From contig JAJECN010000022.1 of the NCBI GenBank assembly GCA_022821965.1, positions 124,001-188,000 on the forward strand: 64,000 nt of DNA, written 5' to 3'. Below are positions 45,130 through 54,274 of this stretch, piece after piece (positions within the stretch are counted from its first letter, which is position 1; every line of letters starts with the position of its first letter). The notes under the pieces were generated by a model. That model did no database searches, was not told the DNA's origin, and was given only the letters and a program-made list of their open reading frames with translations. The stretch is from Candidatus Poribacteria bacterium. Its GTDB lineage: Bacteria; Poribacteria; WGA-4E; WGA-3G. The position numbers and the translations under genes were made by a program.

Positions 45130-46038
45130 ATGAGAGTTTTTATTCAAATCGGACACGGCATTGTGGGTGCTGCTGTTATCTCAGGTCTATGCATTTGGCA
45201 GGCAGGGAGTTTCGGTGAAGCGAGGCATACGCTCAGCATCATCGGTGCGATTGCTATTGTTATTGCCAGCCTGTATCTGCTCCGAAGTCGTTGGATTCGG
45301 TGGGGCAATCGGCAGACATGGCTCAAATACCATCAACGGCTTGCCTCTTTAGGATTGTGCTTGGTGCTATTGCATTCCGCATTCCAACCGCTTGTGTGGC
45401 ATTCGTGGCTGACATTTTTGCTCGCCCTGTCGAATTTAGGAACTGGGGTTGCTGTAAGTCTGACATCTCGCAGCGCGCGGCGGATTTTGCTTCGATGCCA
45501 TCTCATCCTTGCCCCGATTCTGCTCGTCAGTATCGTGTTCCATGGTCAAAAGAAATTGGAGCATGACGAATTCTTTCCACTCACCGATGTCCACGACGTG
45601 CCTTGTGCAAGATGCCATACGCCTGAACGCTTCCTGTTCCATGTTCTTACAACCTTTCCAGAAGAATTGGACACGTCAGATACTATTCCTGAGGACTTAC
45701 ACTGGTGGTTCATACAAAATGAACGCAGAGTCCCCGCAACTGCTCCTATCTCAATCAAGGAAAGAGGAAACGCTTGGACGGTTACCGACACAGAGAATAA
45801 ACAGACCTACCACATCCGGAAGGCTACAGATAAAATCGCCATCCACGCCGATTCCGATTATCGGAGTTACACTTGTCTCAAATGCCACGTGCATAACACA
45901 GAAGAAATTCAGTTAGCACACGAGTTACACGGTGTTAGCGATTCCCAGAGGTGCCTTGTCTGTCACCAGACCGAAATTGACGGCACGCGTTATGGACGAC
46001 AGCGCTTTGATTGGGAATATGCCCCGCACCGCCGGTAG
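45130..46038 (+). CDS. Membrane cytochrome with three haem-c motifs
   Basis: 302 residues. Four hydrophobic spans in the first ~145 residues, with His in spans 3-4 (VLLHSAFQPLVWHSW, RCHLILAPILLVSIVFH) as in cytochrome-b561-like membrane anchors. The exported part has three c-type haem sites: CARCH, CLKCH and CLVCH. It could carry electrons between quinone and a periplasmic partner. No partner reductase lies nearby. A terminator follows. Confidence 0.72.
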   Translation: MRVFIQIGHGIVGAAVISGLCIWQAGSFGEARHTLSIIGAIAIVIASLYLLRSRWIRWGNRQTWLKYHQRLASLGLCLVLLHSAFQPLVWHSWLTFLLALSNLGTGVAVSLTSRSARRILLRCHLILAPILLVSIVFHGQKKLEHDEFFPLTDVHDVPCARCHTPERFLFHVLTTFPEELDTSDTIPEDLHWWFIQNERRVPATAPISIKERGNAWTVTDTENKQTYHIRKATDKIAIHADSDYRSYTCLKCHVHNTEEIQLAHELHGVSDSQRCLVCHQTEIDGTRYGRQRFDWEYAPHRR

Positions 46039-46052
46039 ATCGACCAAAAAAA

Positions 46053-46087
46053 CGGTTTGAACATAGGAAATCCCTATGCTCAAACCG
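46053..46087. terminator. Hairpin after the cytochrome gene
   Basis: CGGTTTGA-A-CATAGG (46053-46067) pairs with CCTATG-C-TCAAACCG (about 46073-46087), one mismatch, 15 bp past the stop, followed by a weak T run. Confidence 0.6.
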
Positions 46088-46225
46088 CTTTATTGGCTGT
46101 TCAACGTGCGATAATGCAGTTCACAAGCCCCCTTTATCCCCCCTTATCCCCCTTCCCAGTAACGGGTGGGGACCCCGGGGGCAGGTGAGTACGCCGCAAA
46201 ATCGCACGATTACGAACAGGTAATC

Positions 46226-47044
46226 TTATCGGCGTGCCTTAAGGCTGCCCCACGTTGTGGTGAGTTTATCCGCCGGTGCCACCGACAGAAATTCGCCATC
46301 CATGACCTCTTTAATTTCATCTTCTGACAACGCCCGAGCGAACATATAGAATTCGTCCATCAATCCGTCGAACCAACGGGAATTCTTATGGTGACCGATT
46401 TCGGCTTGGACTCCCCAATTGTCCGAGAGTTTGCCGTCCCCTTTCGCTTCGTGTGTCTCCTTTCCATCAACATAGGTTTTCGCCTCACCGCTCTTGCTAT
46501 CGTAGGTACCGGTGAAGTGCACCCATTTTCCGCCTTTGATAATGGGACCGGGATTGATGTTGAAGACCTGTTTTTCGGCACCATCTCGATGGAAAAATCT
46601 GAATCCAGCGGGTCGGATTTCGACGTGGTAGAGACCACTCCCGTGATCCGTTCCGATTGAGTCAAAGATGCTTTGCGGATCGGGCGGATCGTTATGATTG
46701 ACCCAAACAGCGATTGTGATACCTTCAAGTGGAACATTTTTAAACTCGGGTCCGTTCATATCTATCCACGTTTGCGGCTCTAATACGATGGCTTTGTCAA
46801 TAACGCCTTTATCTCTTTTGGATTTCCCTTCAATTTTTCCATCATTACCGTGAATGGAACCGTCTTTGACGGTATCGCCACTTTCGTCGAAACTATAGTA
46901 GACAGATAACGTCGGGTCGCTGAGGTCTGCTTCAATTGAAACAGCAGAAACTATTAACATTGCCACAACTACAAGCGTTGTCTGCAAGAGACGCAGCGAA
47001 ACGCTCAGTTTCCCGATATGGAAACGTGTTAACTGGTAGAACAT
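46226..47044 (-). CDS. LamG-domain (concanavalin A-like) exported protein
   Basis: 272 residues from ATG 47044 (GGAGG upstream). N-terminal signal (hydrophobic ~19-38), then one LamG fold: VYYSFDESGDTVKDGSIHGN, KAIVLEPQTWIDMNG, GITIAVWVNHND, WVHFTGTYDSKSGEAKTYVD, FDGLMDEFYMFARALSEDEI. Such domains bind glycans. It is typical of Poribacteria-like genomes. Ligand unknown. Confidence 0.85.
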   Translation of the reverse strand: MFYQLTRFHIGKLSVSLRLLQTTLVVVAMLIVSAVSIEADLSDPTLSVYYSFDESGDTVKDGSIHGNDGKIEGKSKRDKGVIDKAIVLEPQTWIDMNGPEFKNVPLEGITIAVWVNHNDPPDPQSIFDSIGTDHGSGLYHVEIRPAGFRFFHRDGAEKQVFNINPGPIIKGGKWVHFTGTYDSKSGEAKTYVDGKETHEAKGDGKLSDNWGVQAEIGHHKNSRWFDGLMDEFYMFARALSEDEIKEVMDGEFLSVAPADKLTTTWGSLKARR

Positions 47045-47075
47045 TTTACTTTCCTCCATTAAGAAATTTCATGTA

Positions 47076-47194
47076 ATACCATTTCTAAAAGCTTATATCG
47101 CATTAACCGCACCTTAGGCACAGACTAACAGTCTATGCTACAACGGAACACAACCTATGAAGTTTATGCTACAATTTCAATCAGAAATGGTATA
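47076..47194. repeat. MITE-like element with 11-bp inverted ends, copy 1
   Basis: ATACCATTTCT at 47076-47086 and exact complement AGAAATGGTAT at 47184-47194, 119 bp. It contains the partial TTGTAGC-family repeat at 47118-47143, so one element is nested in another. A related copy spans 49318-49453. Confidence 0.6.
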
Positions 47195-47275
47195 AAAAGA
47201 TATTTGCCCACCATTATAACACAAAATCCCTAAAATCAAAGCAGAATTTATGCATCACTTACCGCCATCGAAAAG

Positions 47276-47304
47276 TTGACAATTTCCGCTGTTCTCTGTA
47301 TAAT
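47276..47304 (+). promoter_or_regulatory. Consensus sigma-70 promoter
   Basis: TTGACA at 47276-47281 and TATAAT at 47299-47304 with a 17-bp spacer, 18 bp before the start codon at 47323, so the mRNA leader is very short. Confidence 0.85.
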
Positions 47305-47322
47305 GAAAGCGGGAAACTAAAA

Positions 47323-49281
47323 ATGCCAAATAACTTTCGTAGCGCAAGTTCTGGCTCGCAGGCTGCGCCAACAGTCAGCTTCCGTGCTGTATTGCTTGCC
47401 CTCCTCATCACCATTCCAAATTCCTACTGGCTCATGATCAACTGGGGACCCAGTGGTTATGGCACAGGTCAGAGTTTCCCGACCGTCTCAACCGTCTATT
47501 TCAATGTCATTTTCGTTGTGCTGGTTTTAATGGCAGCAAACCCGTTGCTTCGTTTAATTCGGAAAAGTGCTCCGCTCACCGATGCTGAATTGATGGTGGT
47601 TTATTTACTCGTATCTATCGCTTCCTCCATCGCGGGACACGACACACTCCAGATATTATGGCCCCTGCTAACCTATCCGATCTGGTTCGCAAGTCCAGAG
47701 AACGAATGGGGCGAATTGTTCCATCGACACATGCCGGATTGGCTTACTATCAAAGAGCGAGGCGTATTGGCAAACTTCTATCAAGGGGACGACTCACTCC
47801 ACACTGTACAACACCTACAACTCTGGATGCCACCCGTGCTCTGGTGGTCGGCTCTGATTATCGTGCTAACACTTATGATGCTCTGCATCACGATCCTCAT
47901 TCGGCACCAGTGGGTAAACCACGAAAAACTGAGCTACCCCGTCATTCAGATTCCATTGCACTTGACCGAAAACGGGGGGCGCACCCTCCTGAGTAATCGA
48001 CTGTTTTTGTTAGGTGCTGTGCTGGCAGGTGGAATTAATCTCCTTAACGGACTCCACTTTCTCTTTCCAGTCGTTCCAGGATTAGGCGGAAGTCTCTACA
48101 ATTTGGGTCAGTATTTCCAGACAAAGCCGCTAAACGCCATCGGTAGATTGCCCATTGCTGTCTATCCGTTTGCTATCGGGATGAGTTTCTTTATACCTTT
48201 GGAGCTCTCGTTCTCCATCTGGTTTTTCTACCTTTTCCACAAAATGATGCGTGTATGGGGCACGATGGCAGGCATTGGACATCTACCGGGATTCCCATTT
48301 CTGGATGCTCAATCGTTCGGGGCATGGTTTTGCTTAGGGGTTTCTGCGATATGGCTTACGCGGAAATTCATCGTGAGGCAGGTGAAAAACGCCTTTCGCG
48401 GAAACAACGCTGAACCGCCTACAGATGGCACCCCCTCAGCACATATCCGATATGCGATAATTGGATTGATACTCGGAAGCATTTTCATTCTCTTCTTCTT
48501 CAAAAGTACAGGTACACCGATCTTCAGTATCTTCGGCTACTTCACGCTCTTCTTCGCATTAGCCATTGCTATTACCCGTATTCGTGCGGAAGTTGGACCA
48601 CCGGCACACGACGTGCCTTGGAGACCAGATAAGGTGCTTGTTTCCTTCTTAGGTACACGTCGTATCGGTGCTGAGGGATTAACGACGTTCAGTATGTTTC
48701 ACGGCTTCAATCGCTCCTATCGCTCTCATCCGATGCCAATTATGTTAGAAGGTTTCAAGGTCGCACAGGTCCGTGGACTGTCGCACAATCACTTTATTGT
48801 TGCCATTATCCTTGTGACGGTCGTCGGGACGATTTCATCGGCGTGGGCATACTATGCACAGGGTTATCACTACGGCGGAGCAGTCTACGGCGAACAGGCA
48901 CAATGTCGCTGGACTTACGAGCAGCTGAAGCAGTGGCTCATTAACCCACAATCTATAGATGTTGGTGCCGTCTCAGCCTCCAGTGGTGCAATCGCCTTAA
49001 CAACACTCCTAATGGTGTTACGCCGCCGTTTTATCTGGTGGCCCTTCCATCCGGCAGGCTATGCTTTGTCGCTCAGTTTTTGGAATACCAGTTGGTATTG
49101 GTTCTCAATTTTCTTGTCGTGGGGGATAAAAGCGATTCTTTTTCAGACGGGTGGTCTGCGCACCTATCGCCGCGCGATGCCGTTTTTTATTGGTTTAGTC
49201 ATCGGCGAATTTACACTTGGTGCCATTTGGACACTCATCGGTATCGCCTTAGAACGTCCGATGTATCGGTTCATGTTTTAA
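47323..49281 (+). CDS. Polytopic membrane protein, DUF6785/DUF6784 type
   Basis: 652 residues with about 14 hydrophobic segments. Family features I recall from planctomycetes and Poribacteria: an N-terminal VLLALLITIPNSYWLM, AELMVVYLLVSIASSIAGHD, EKLSYPVIQIPLHLTE, then the C-terminal half with FRTYRRAMPFFIGLVIGE-like FQTGGLRTYRRAMPFFIGLV. Looks like a transporter or channel; function not known. Very short leader suggests little upstream regulation. Confidence 0.75.
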   Translation: MPNNFRSASSGSQAAPTVSFRAVLLALLITIPNSYWLMINWGPSGYGTGQSFPTVSTVYFNVIFVVLVLMAANPLLRLIRKSAPLTDAELMVVYLLVSIASSIAGHDTLQILWPLLTYPIWFASPENEWGELFHRHMPDWLTIKERGVLANFYQGDDSLHTVQHLQLWMPPVLWWSALIIVLTLMMLCITILIRHQWVNHEKLSYPVIQIPLHLTENGGRTLLSNRLFLLGAVLAGGINLLNGLHFLFPVVPGLGGSLYNLGQYFQTKPLNAIGRLPIAVYPFAIGMSFFIPLELSFSIWFFYLFHKMMRVWGTMAGIGHLPGFPFLDAQSFGAWFCLGVSAIWLTRKFIVRQVKNAFRGNNAEPPTDGTPSAHIRYAIIGLILGSIFILFFFKSTGTPIFSIFGYFTLFFALAIAITRIRAEVGPPAHDVPWRPDKVLVSFLGTRRIGAEGLTTFSMFHGFNRSYRSHPMPIMLEGFKVAQVRGLSHNHFIVAIILVTVVGTISSAWAYYAQGYHYGGAVYGEQAQCRWTYEQLKQWLINPQSIDVGAVSASSGAIALTTLLMVLRRRFIWWPFHPAGYALSLSFWNTSWYWFSIFLSWGIKAILFQTGGLRTYRRAMPFFIGLVIGEFTLGAIWTLIGIALERPMYRFMF

Positions 49282-49282
49282 A

Positions 49283-49316
49283 AGTTTTCAGTTGTCAGTT
49301 ATCAGTTTTCAGTTAT
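49283..49316. repeat. Half of a GTTATCGG-type element
   Basis: AGTTTTCAGTTGTCAGTTAT followed by CAGTTTTCAGTT matches one arm of the elements in the ribosomal cluster. No second arm is visible. Confidence 0.5.
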
Positions 49317-49317
49317 T

Positions 49318-49453
49318 ATACCAAATCTGAAAAATAAAGTCGCATTATAGAGATTTTGGAACGCTATGAGGTATCCGCATGTCCGAGCGCAATGAATTGC
49401 GCGACTACGAACCGGATTTTCCTTAATGAGAGGCGTTTATTTAGAAATGGTAT
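49318..49453. repeat. MITE-like element with ATACCA ends, copy 2
   Basis: ATACCAAATCT at 49318-49328 and AGAAATGGTAT at 49443-49453 (9 of 11 complementary), 136 bp. The inner left end (AAAATAAAGTCGCATTAT) resembles copy 1 (AAAAGCTTATATCGCATTA). Confidence 0.5.
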
Positions 49454-49506
49454 TAGTTGTTAGCAGCGCGGTTTCAAACACCGCCAGTGAAGAAAGGAAA
49501 CATACA

Positions 49507-50337
49507 ATGAAACTTAGCTGTCTTCCTGTTTCTCTTTACGATGACATCTTCACAGGAAAAAGCACCGTCGCCGATTGGATCCGACTCGGTGCTGAATTAG
49601 GATTAGATGCGGTTGATTTTAGTATCAAATTCTTCCCAAAGCGCGATGCGGAAACGATAAGAAATATACGCACAGCCCTCGAAAGGTGCAGCATAGAACC
49701 GTGTATGCTCGCCTGCTATTCCGACTTTACGCATCCCGACGCGGGGCAACGCGCCCAAGAATTAACCGATCTGAAGGCGGACATTGCATTGGCGAAAGCG
49801 TTAGGCGCAAGATTTATTCGCGTAACAGCGGGACAAAGCCATCCGGGTATTGAACGCGAAGTAGGCGTGCACTGGGTGACAGATGGGTTTCGCCGTGCTC
49901 TCGACGAAGCGGAAAGACACGGTATCACCCTTGCTTATGAGAATCACACGAAAGGTGCGCCGTGGAACTATTGGGACTTCTCACAACCCACAGAAATTTT
50001 CTTAGAGATATTAGATGCGCTCTCCGATACACCCCTCGGTGTGTGCTTCGACACAGCGAATCCACTCGTTCTTGGTGAAGATGTACTCGCACTTCTGGAA
50101 AAGGTTGTTCATCGGGTCGTTGTGCTACATATCTTCGACCTGCGTGAAGTCGGCGTGTTTGAAGCGGTTCGTGTTGGGACCGGTGCCTCACCTATTCCGC
50201 AAATCCTTTCACGCATGAGACAGGCAAACTATGACGGCTGGCTCAGCATTGAAGAAGCCAGCCGTTCGGGACAGGAAGGTTTTACACAATCCATTGAGTT
50301 TGTGCGAGAAACATGGAAACAGGCATCATCCGCGTGA
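49507..50337 (+). CDS. Sugar phosphate isomerase/epimerase family TIM-barrel protein
   Basis: 276 residues from ATG 49507 (AAAGGAAA upstream). AP-endonuclease-2-like barrel: DWIRLGAELGLDAVDFSIKF, ALGARFIRVTAG, AERHGITLAYENHTKG (metal Glu), LGVCFDTANPL (metal Asp), VVLHIFDLREVG, GWLSIEEAS (metal Glu). Xylose-isomerase-like enzymes of this family act on ketoses or inositols. Its stop overlaps the convergent dioxygenase gene by 12 bp. Confidence 0.87.
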   Translation: MKLSCLPVSLYDDIFTGKSTVADWIRLGAELGLDAVDFSIKFFPKRDAETIRNIRTALERCSIEPCMLACYSDFTHPDAGQRAQELTDLKADIALAKALGARFIRVTAGQSHPGIEREVGVHWVTDGFRRALDEAERHGITLAYENHTKGAPWNYWDFSQPTEIFLEILDALSDTPLGVCFDTANPLVLGEDVLALLEKVVHRVVVLHIFDLREVGVFEAVRVGTGASPIPQILSRMRQANYDGWLSIEEASRSGQEGFTQSIEFVRETWKQASSA

Positions 50338-51177
50338 GGGTTCGTTCATCCGCTCCTGCGCCTGACGCGAGAGTTCGGCGAGATGCCCATCGTTTGCCCT
50401 CACCTGTTCAAGATGTATCCACCGTTCCGATGTCGCTGTCCGTATCATCTTCTCGCCATACTTTCGATCAATCCAGAAGCGCGCCGATCCCGCGATATAT
50501 GCTTGTAGTGCATCTAATTTATCATCAGGATAGCGTTGGCAAAGATTCATCGTAAACATGCGGCGGCGTGCGCCGCCTCCGAAGGCGGCATGTTTCGTGT
50601 TATGGTTAAACAGGACCAGATCGCCGGGGGTTGTCTCAAAAACCTTCGCTGGGACATCTTTCCCATGTATTTCCCAGAAGTCTTGGCTCTTTCCTGCCTG
50701 CTGAGAGAGCGCGTCGGCATAGTTATCACCAAAAAGATGACTACCCGGAATAACACGGAGTGCGCCTGTGTCGTGAGTGAGTGGGTCGAGATAGAAGGCA
50801 ATCTTAATGTGCATCGGGTCTTCTAACTTATGTCCACCATCAGAATGCCATCCGGTATCACCGACGTAAAAATTGCCATCGCTTCCCATATAGTTGAAAT
50901 CATCGCCGAGGAGAGCCTTCGCAATCCCCAAAATTCGCGGGTCATCCAGCAGTGATGACAACTCCTCGCTCTGATCAATGAACGGGACGATACAGGAACG
51001 GGCTGTGCCTTCGTGCGGTCTACCGTTATGCCCTCCGCCCCTCTCCTTCCAGACATCTTCAAAAGCGTCTTGGATCGCCGTAATCCGATCCGCCATGAGT
51101 TGCGGAAAACTGAGATAACCGAACGTCTTGAAAAAATTAATCTCCGAATCGGTGACGGTAAAATCATGCTGATTCAT
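50326..51177 (-). CDS. Phytanoyl-CoA dioxygenase family protein
   Basis: 283 residues. Fe(II) triad H111 and D113 (TGWHSDGGHK) and H196 (NHNTKHAAFGGGARRR), with R204/R205 for 2-oxoglutarate. A second, distant member of the family besides the one at 5075. The end is polar and convergent with the TIM-barrel gene. Substrate unknown. Confidence 0.87.
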   Translation of the reverse strand: MNQHDFTVTDSEINFFKTFGYLSFPQLMADRITAIQDAFEDVWKERGGGHNGRPHEGTARSCIVPFIDQSEELSSLLDDPRILGIAKALLGDDFNYMGSDGNFYVGDTGWHSDGGHKLEDPMHIKIAFYLDPLTHDTGALRVIPGSHLFGDNYADALSQQAGKSQDFWEIHGKDVPAKVFETTPGDLVLFNHNTKHAAFGGGARRRMFTMNLCQRYPDDKLDALQAYIAGSARFWIDRKYGEKMIRTATSERWIHLEQVRANDGHLAELSRQAQERMNEPSRG

Positions 51178-51818
51178 TTTTTTAATTTTCCTTATTGGCT
51201 TGCAATGTTAGGTTAAGAAGAGGATAGGAAACCTCGGAAACGTATATTTGGTTCCCTTAACGCCAGAATATCTCATTACTGATACGCTATGATAGCATAT
51301 CTATCTTTAATTTTGCAATCCGATCGATAAATGAGAACAGGACTATTTAATTTTATAGTTTTGGAACTCATTTTCAATAGCCGACCTGCTGCCTGTATAC
51401 TGAGCCCCTTGTAGCATAGACTGTTAGTCTGTGCGTGTATAGGGCGCAAACTAAAAGTTTACGCTACAACAGCGAAAACTAAATGACCCTGTAAATGAGA
51501 ACAGGTATTTATAGTAAACCTACAATTAATTAGACATTGTAAAAGGGCGAGGTTCCAAACCTCGCCAGCGGCGGTGAGGTGTTTTGTGTTTTCCAAAGTG
51601 TTCTTTTATTTTTGCATAAACTATTGAATTTCATAGATGTTTGATTTTCCTCTTTCAGTCCCGGTGCGGTTAGGAAACCGCACCTACCGCGCCTGGGGAG
51701 TCAAAAGTGGACGAAAAACCGAAAACTAAATAGCCCCGAACTATAATCGTAAAAAACTTGCGAAACTCACAGATTAATGTTAATATTATTAAGACTCTCA
51801 TCCCCTGAAAGGTTATTA
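51178..51818. other. Repeat-rich intergenic region
   Basis: No gene seen in 640 bp. It contains, in order, TTGTAGC repeat copy 2 (51407-51488), the AACCTCGCCAGCGGCGG repeat (51558-51585) and a perfect GGTGCGGTT hairpin repeat (51661-51700, with GCGCCTGGGGAGTC). The rest is AT-rich. Confidence 0.65.
51407..51488. repeat. TTGTAGC dispersed repeat, copy 2 (inverted)
   Basis: The inverse of the element at 44961-45042; the core (51409-51469) has the same 61-bp length and differs at a few bases. Bounded by TTGTAGC/GCTACAA. Confidence 0.75.
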
Positions 51819-52613
51819 ATGGCTACCAATACAAACACATTTCCTGCCTATTTCGCACTCTTCAAGGCGACCTTCCGTCAGATGTTCTGGAGCCGACGGA
51901 CTGTGTTGATTCTGCTCGGATGTCTGTTATCACTTGTTATCGCGCTCGCATTTCGGTTCATGGGACGAGGGAGTGGAAGCATCAACCGATTCATCCCACT
52001 TATAACACTCTCACTCTACGGACTCTTGATGAACCTATCGGCGATTTTTTATGGCACTGCAATCATCTCTGATGAAATTGACGGTAAAGGTTTGACGTAT
52101 CTTCAGATGCGTCCTCTCCAGAAATCGACACTCCTGCTCAGTAAATTCGCTGCATACTTCGTCGGCACTATTGCGATTATTGCCGTATCTCACCTGATTC
52201 TGACTGGTATTATGATAACACACCCGAAATTACAGAATGGTGTGCTTTTTCACTTGGGTATGAGTTTGCAATACACGGGCTCAATGGCATTGGGATTGTT
52301 AGTTTACGGGGCACTCGCTGCGGTCTTGGCAGTCAAATTCAGGAATCCGGTATTATGGGGGTTGCTATTTGTGATGGGATGGGAACGGATTACATCAAGT
52401 CCGATGATGCCAACAGGAATCAAGCGGATCTCTATATCGCACTATCTTTATGTCCTATTTCCGCATTACAAGCTGCCCCGAAGCGATTTCAATGAATTTT
52501 TAGGAACCTCACCGCCATCCGCATGGGTAGCACTTCTGGTAGTTTTCATATTGACAGCGGCACTGCTGTGGCTCGCTATCCGAATTTTCAAGGAACGAGA
52601 ATATTTGATGTGA
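51819..52613 (+). CDS. ABC-2-type transport permease, without adjacent ATPase
   Basis: 264 residues from ATG 51819 (GAAAGG upstream). Six hydrophobic spans: LFKATFRQMFWSRRTVLILL, LNLSAIFYGTAIISDEIDGK (ABC-2 core), LQMRPLQKSTLLLSKFAAYF, SLQYTGSMALGLLVYGALAA, and a last span before REYLM. Such permeases pair with an ATPase; none is adjacent. The nearest is at 62846. Confidence 0.78.
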   Translation: MATNTNTFPAYFALFKATFRQMFWSRRTVLILLGCLLSLVIALAFRFMGRGSGSINRFIPLITLSLYGLLMNLSAIFYGTAIISDEIDGKGLTYLQMRPLQKSTLLLSKFAAYFVGTIAIIAVSHLILTGIMITHPKLQNGVLFHLGMSLQYTGSMALGLLVYGALAAVLAVKFRNPVLWGLLFVMGWERITSSPMMPTGIKRISISHYLYVLFPHYKLPRSDFNEFLGTSPPSAWVALLVVFILTAALLWLAIRIFKEREYLM

Positions 52614-52620
52614 GTAGCCT

Positions 52621-53838
52621 TCAGCCGTGTGCCTTGAGAACCCGTGCAGTCTCACGTGATACGATCAACTCTTCATTCGTAGAAACGATGAGAATCTTCG
52701 TGCGACTGTCATCCGCAGAGAGATCAGTTTCGCCGGTCGCCTGCTCATTTTTCACGGCATCCAAGTGAATACCGCACCACTCAAGTCCCTCGCAGACCTT
52801 CGCGCGTGTTGTCGCGCTTTTCTCTCCGATACCACCAGCGAAAGCAATGACATCCACCCCACCAAGTGCGGCGATATACGCGCCGATATATTTTTTTATA
52901 CCGTAAACGTAAGTATCCAACGCCAAACGGGCATTATCGTTACCTGCTGCGATTGCCGCTTCTACATCACGCATATCTCCACTCGTACCAGAGATGCCTT
53001 TCAGACCGGAATCCTCAATCAACTGACGGCGGATTTCATCTGTAGAGGTTCCCTCTTTGTCGAGCATATACAGCACCGCAAATGCATCCAACTCCCCACA
53101 ACGGGTAGACTGAATCATCCCGTATTGCGTTGACGTTCCCATTGACGTATCGATAGATTCCCCATCCTTAATAGCGCAGAGAGATGAACTCCCGCCGAGG
53201 TGACAAGAGATAATGCGTAATCCTTCTCCTGTTTCCCGTCCAAGCAGCTGCGGTACACGTTCAGAGATGTATCGGTGGGAAGCACCGTGGTAGCCGTACC
53301 GACGGATGTCGTGTTGTTCCATCCAGAAACGAGGCACCCCGAATTCGGCGGCGTAATCCGGGATTGTCTGATGGAACCATGTCTCAAAAACAGCAACGAG
53401 CGGTGTGGTCGGGAGCAATTCTTGAAAGGCACGGATAGACGCGATATAGGCGGGATTGTGCATCGGCGCGAGCGGTGTGGATGTCTCCAGTGCGGTTATC
53501 ACGTCTTCGGTAATCCGTGCTGAACGCCAGTAGCCTCTGGCAAGAATCGTTTTGAAACCGACACCGTCCAATTGTCCCAAATCTTCAAAGCATCCGACTT
53601 CGGGATCGGTAATGAGATCCATGGCGTGCGCGATTGCAGCAATATGTGTTGGGGCATCAATCTCACCTTCGCGGGCAGGTTTGTCCGGTACTGCGTGTGT
53701 GAAGGCAGATGGCGAATTACCGATACGTTCCACGCCTCCCTTGACGAGGGAGGTTGTGGTTTCCATATCAATAATTTGGTATTTGAAGGAGGTGCTTCCT
53801 ACATTGGCACAGAGTATATGCATGGTGATTTTTGGCAT
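52621..53838 (-). CDS. ackA: Acetate/propionate kinase family protein
   Basis: 405 residues. AckA motifs: ILCANVGSTSFKYQI (usual NxGSSSxK), TPLAPMHNPAYI, FETWFHQTIP, GYHGASHRYISERVP, IISCHLGGSSSLCAIKDGES, ID TSMG, IAFAGGIGEKS (adenine site). It makes acetyl- or acyl-phosphate from the acid and ATP, or the reverse. No pta lies nearby. The start is uncertain: ATG at 53838 or 53823. A fragment of its 5' end is repeated at 54273-54371. Confidence 0.88.
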   Translation of the reverse strand: MPKITMHILCANVGSTSFKYQIIDMETTTSLVKGGVERIGNSPSAFTHAVPDKPAREGEIDAPTHIAAIAHAMDLITDPEVGCFEDLGQLDGVGFKTILARGYWRSARITEDVITALETSTPLAPMHNPAYIASIRAFQELLPTTPLVAVFETWFHQTIPDYAAEFGVPRFWMEQHDIRRYGYHGASHRYISERVPQLLGRETGEGLRIISCHLGGSSSLCAIKDGESIDTSMGTSTQYGMIQSTRCGELDAFAVLYMLDKEGTSTDEIRRQLIEDSGLKGISGTSGDMRDVEAAIAAGNDNARLALDTYVYGIKKYIGAYIAALGGVDVIAFAGGIGEKSATTRAKVCEGLEWCGIHLDAVKNEQATGETDLSADDSRTKILIVSTNEELIVSRETARVLKAHG

Positions 53839-53875
53839 CTAACAAGAAAAAATTTACTTGAACTATCGGCTTAAA

Positions 53876-54274
53876 TCAAGATAGGGGCGGTTCAACTACT
53901 TGCTCTACGCCTTTCTCCACAGCTGTGTTTACGTCTGCTCTTTCTTTGCCCTTGGGCTTAAAACGATGGTCTGTGTCTGATATCGGTTCAATCAAGAGCC
54001 GACATCCAAGTGCGTTGAGGATGGTGCTGAGCGTGTCAATTCGCGGTGCTTCGTCGCTGGACAGAATGTCAGAGAGGGATTCTTGAGCGATTCCGGTTTT
54101 CTTGGCGAGTACAGAAATCCCACCTTGTGACTCTACGACAGTCCGAAATGCAAGTAGCAGCAAAGGCGTATCACCGTCAACTTGGTATTCTTCAAGTGAG
54201 AATTTGAGATACCGAATTGCCGCCTCTTGATTGGCAGCAAACCGTTCAGTTAGATATGCTCGCCATGTTCTCAT
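53876..54274 (-). CDS. HigA/TIGR02684-like antitoxin, orphan
   Basis: 132 residues from ATG 54274, chosen because AAGGGG lies 10 bases upstream. Body: TWRAYLTERFAANQEAAIRY, a linker, then a Cro-type HTH (GGISVLAKKTGIAQESLSDI) and TLSTILNALGCRLLIEPIS, the pattern of addiction-module antidotes that normally follow a RelE-like toxin. No toxin gene adjoins it. The ribosome site and first codons lie inside a duplicated ackA fragment. The gene ends 38 bp before ackA. Confidence 0.78.
   Translation of the reverse strand: MRTWRAYLTERFAANQEAAIRYLKFSLEEYQVDGDTPLLLLAFRTVVESQGGISVLAKKTGIAQESLSDILSSDEAPRIDTLSTILNALGCRLLIEPISDTDHRFKPKGKERADVNTAVEKGVEQVVEPPLS

Noticed and set aside
46130-46190. C-rich stretch CCCCCTTTATCCCCC as a functional element
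   Set aside because: It looks like a simple-sequence run; no pairing partner, second copy or gene is visible.
53499-53771. Second frame inside ackA (WKPQPPSSREAWN) as a gene
   Set aside because: It is the shifted reading of ackA; the same shifted reading appears upstream of the antitoxin only because of the duplicated fragment.
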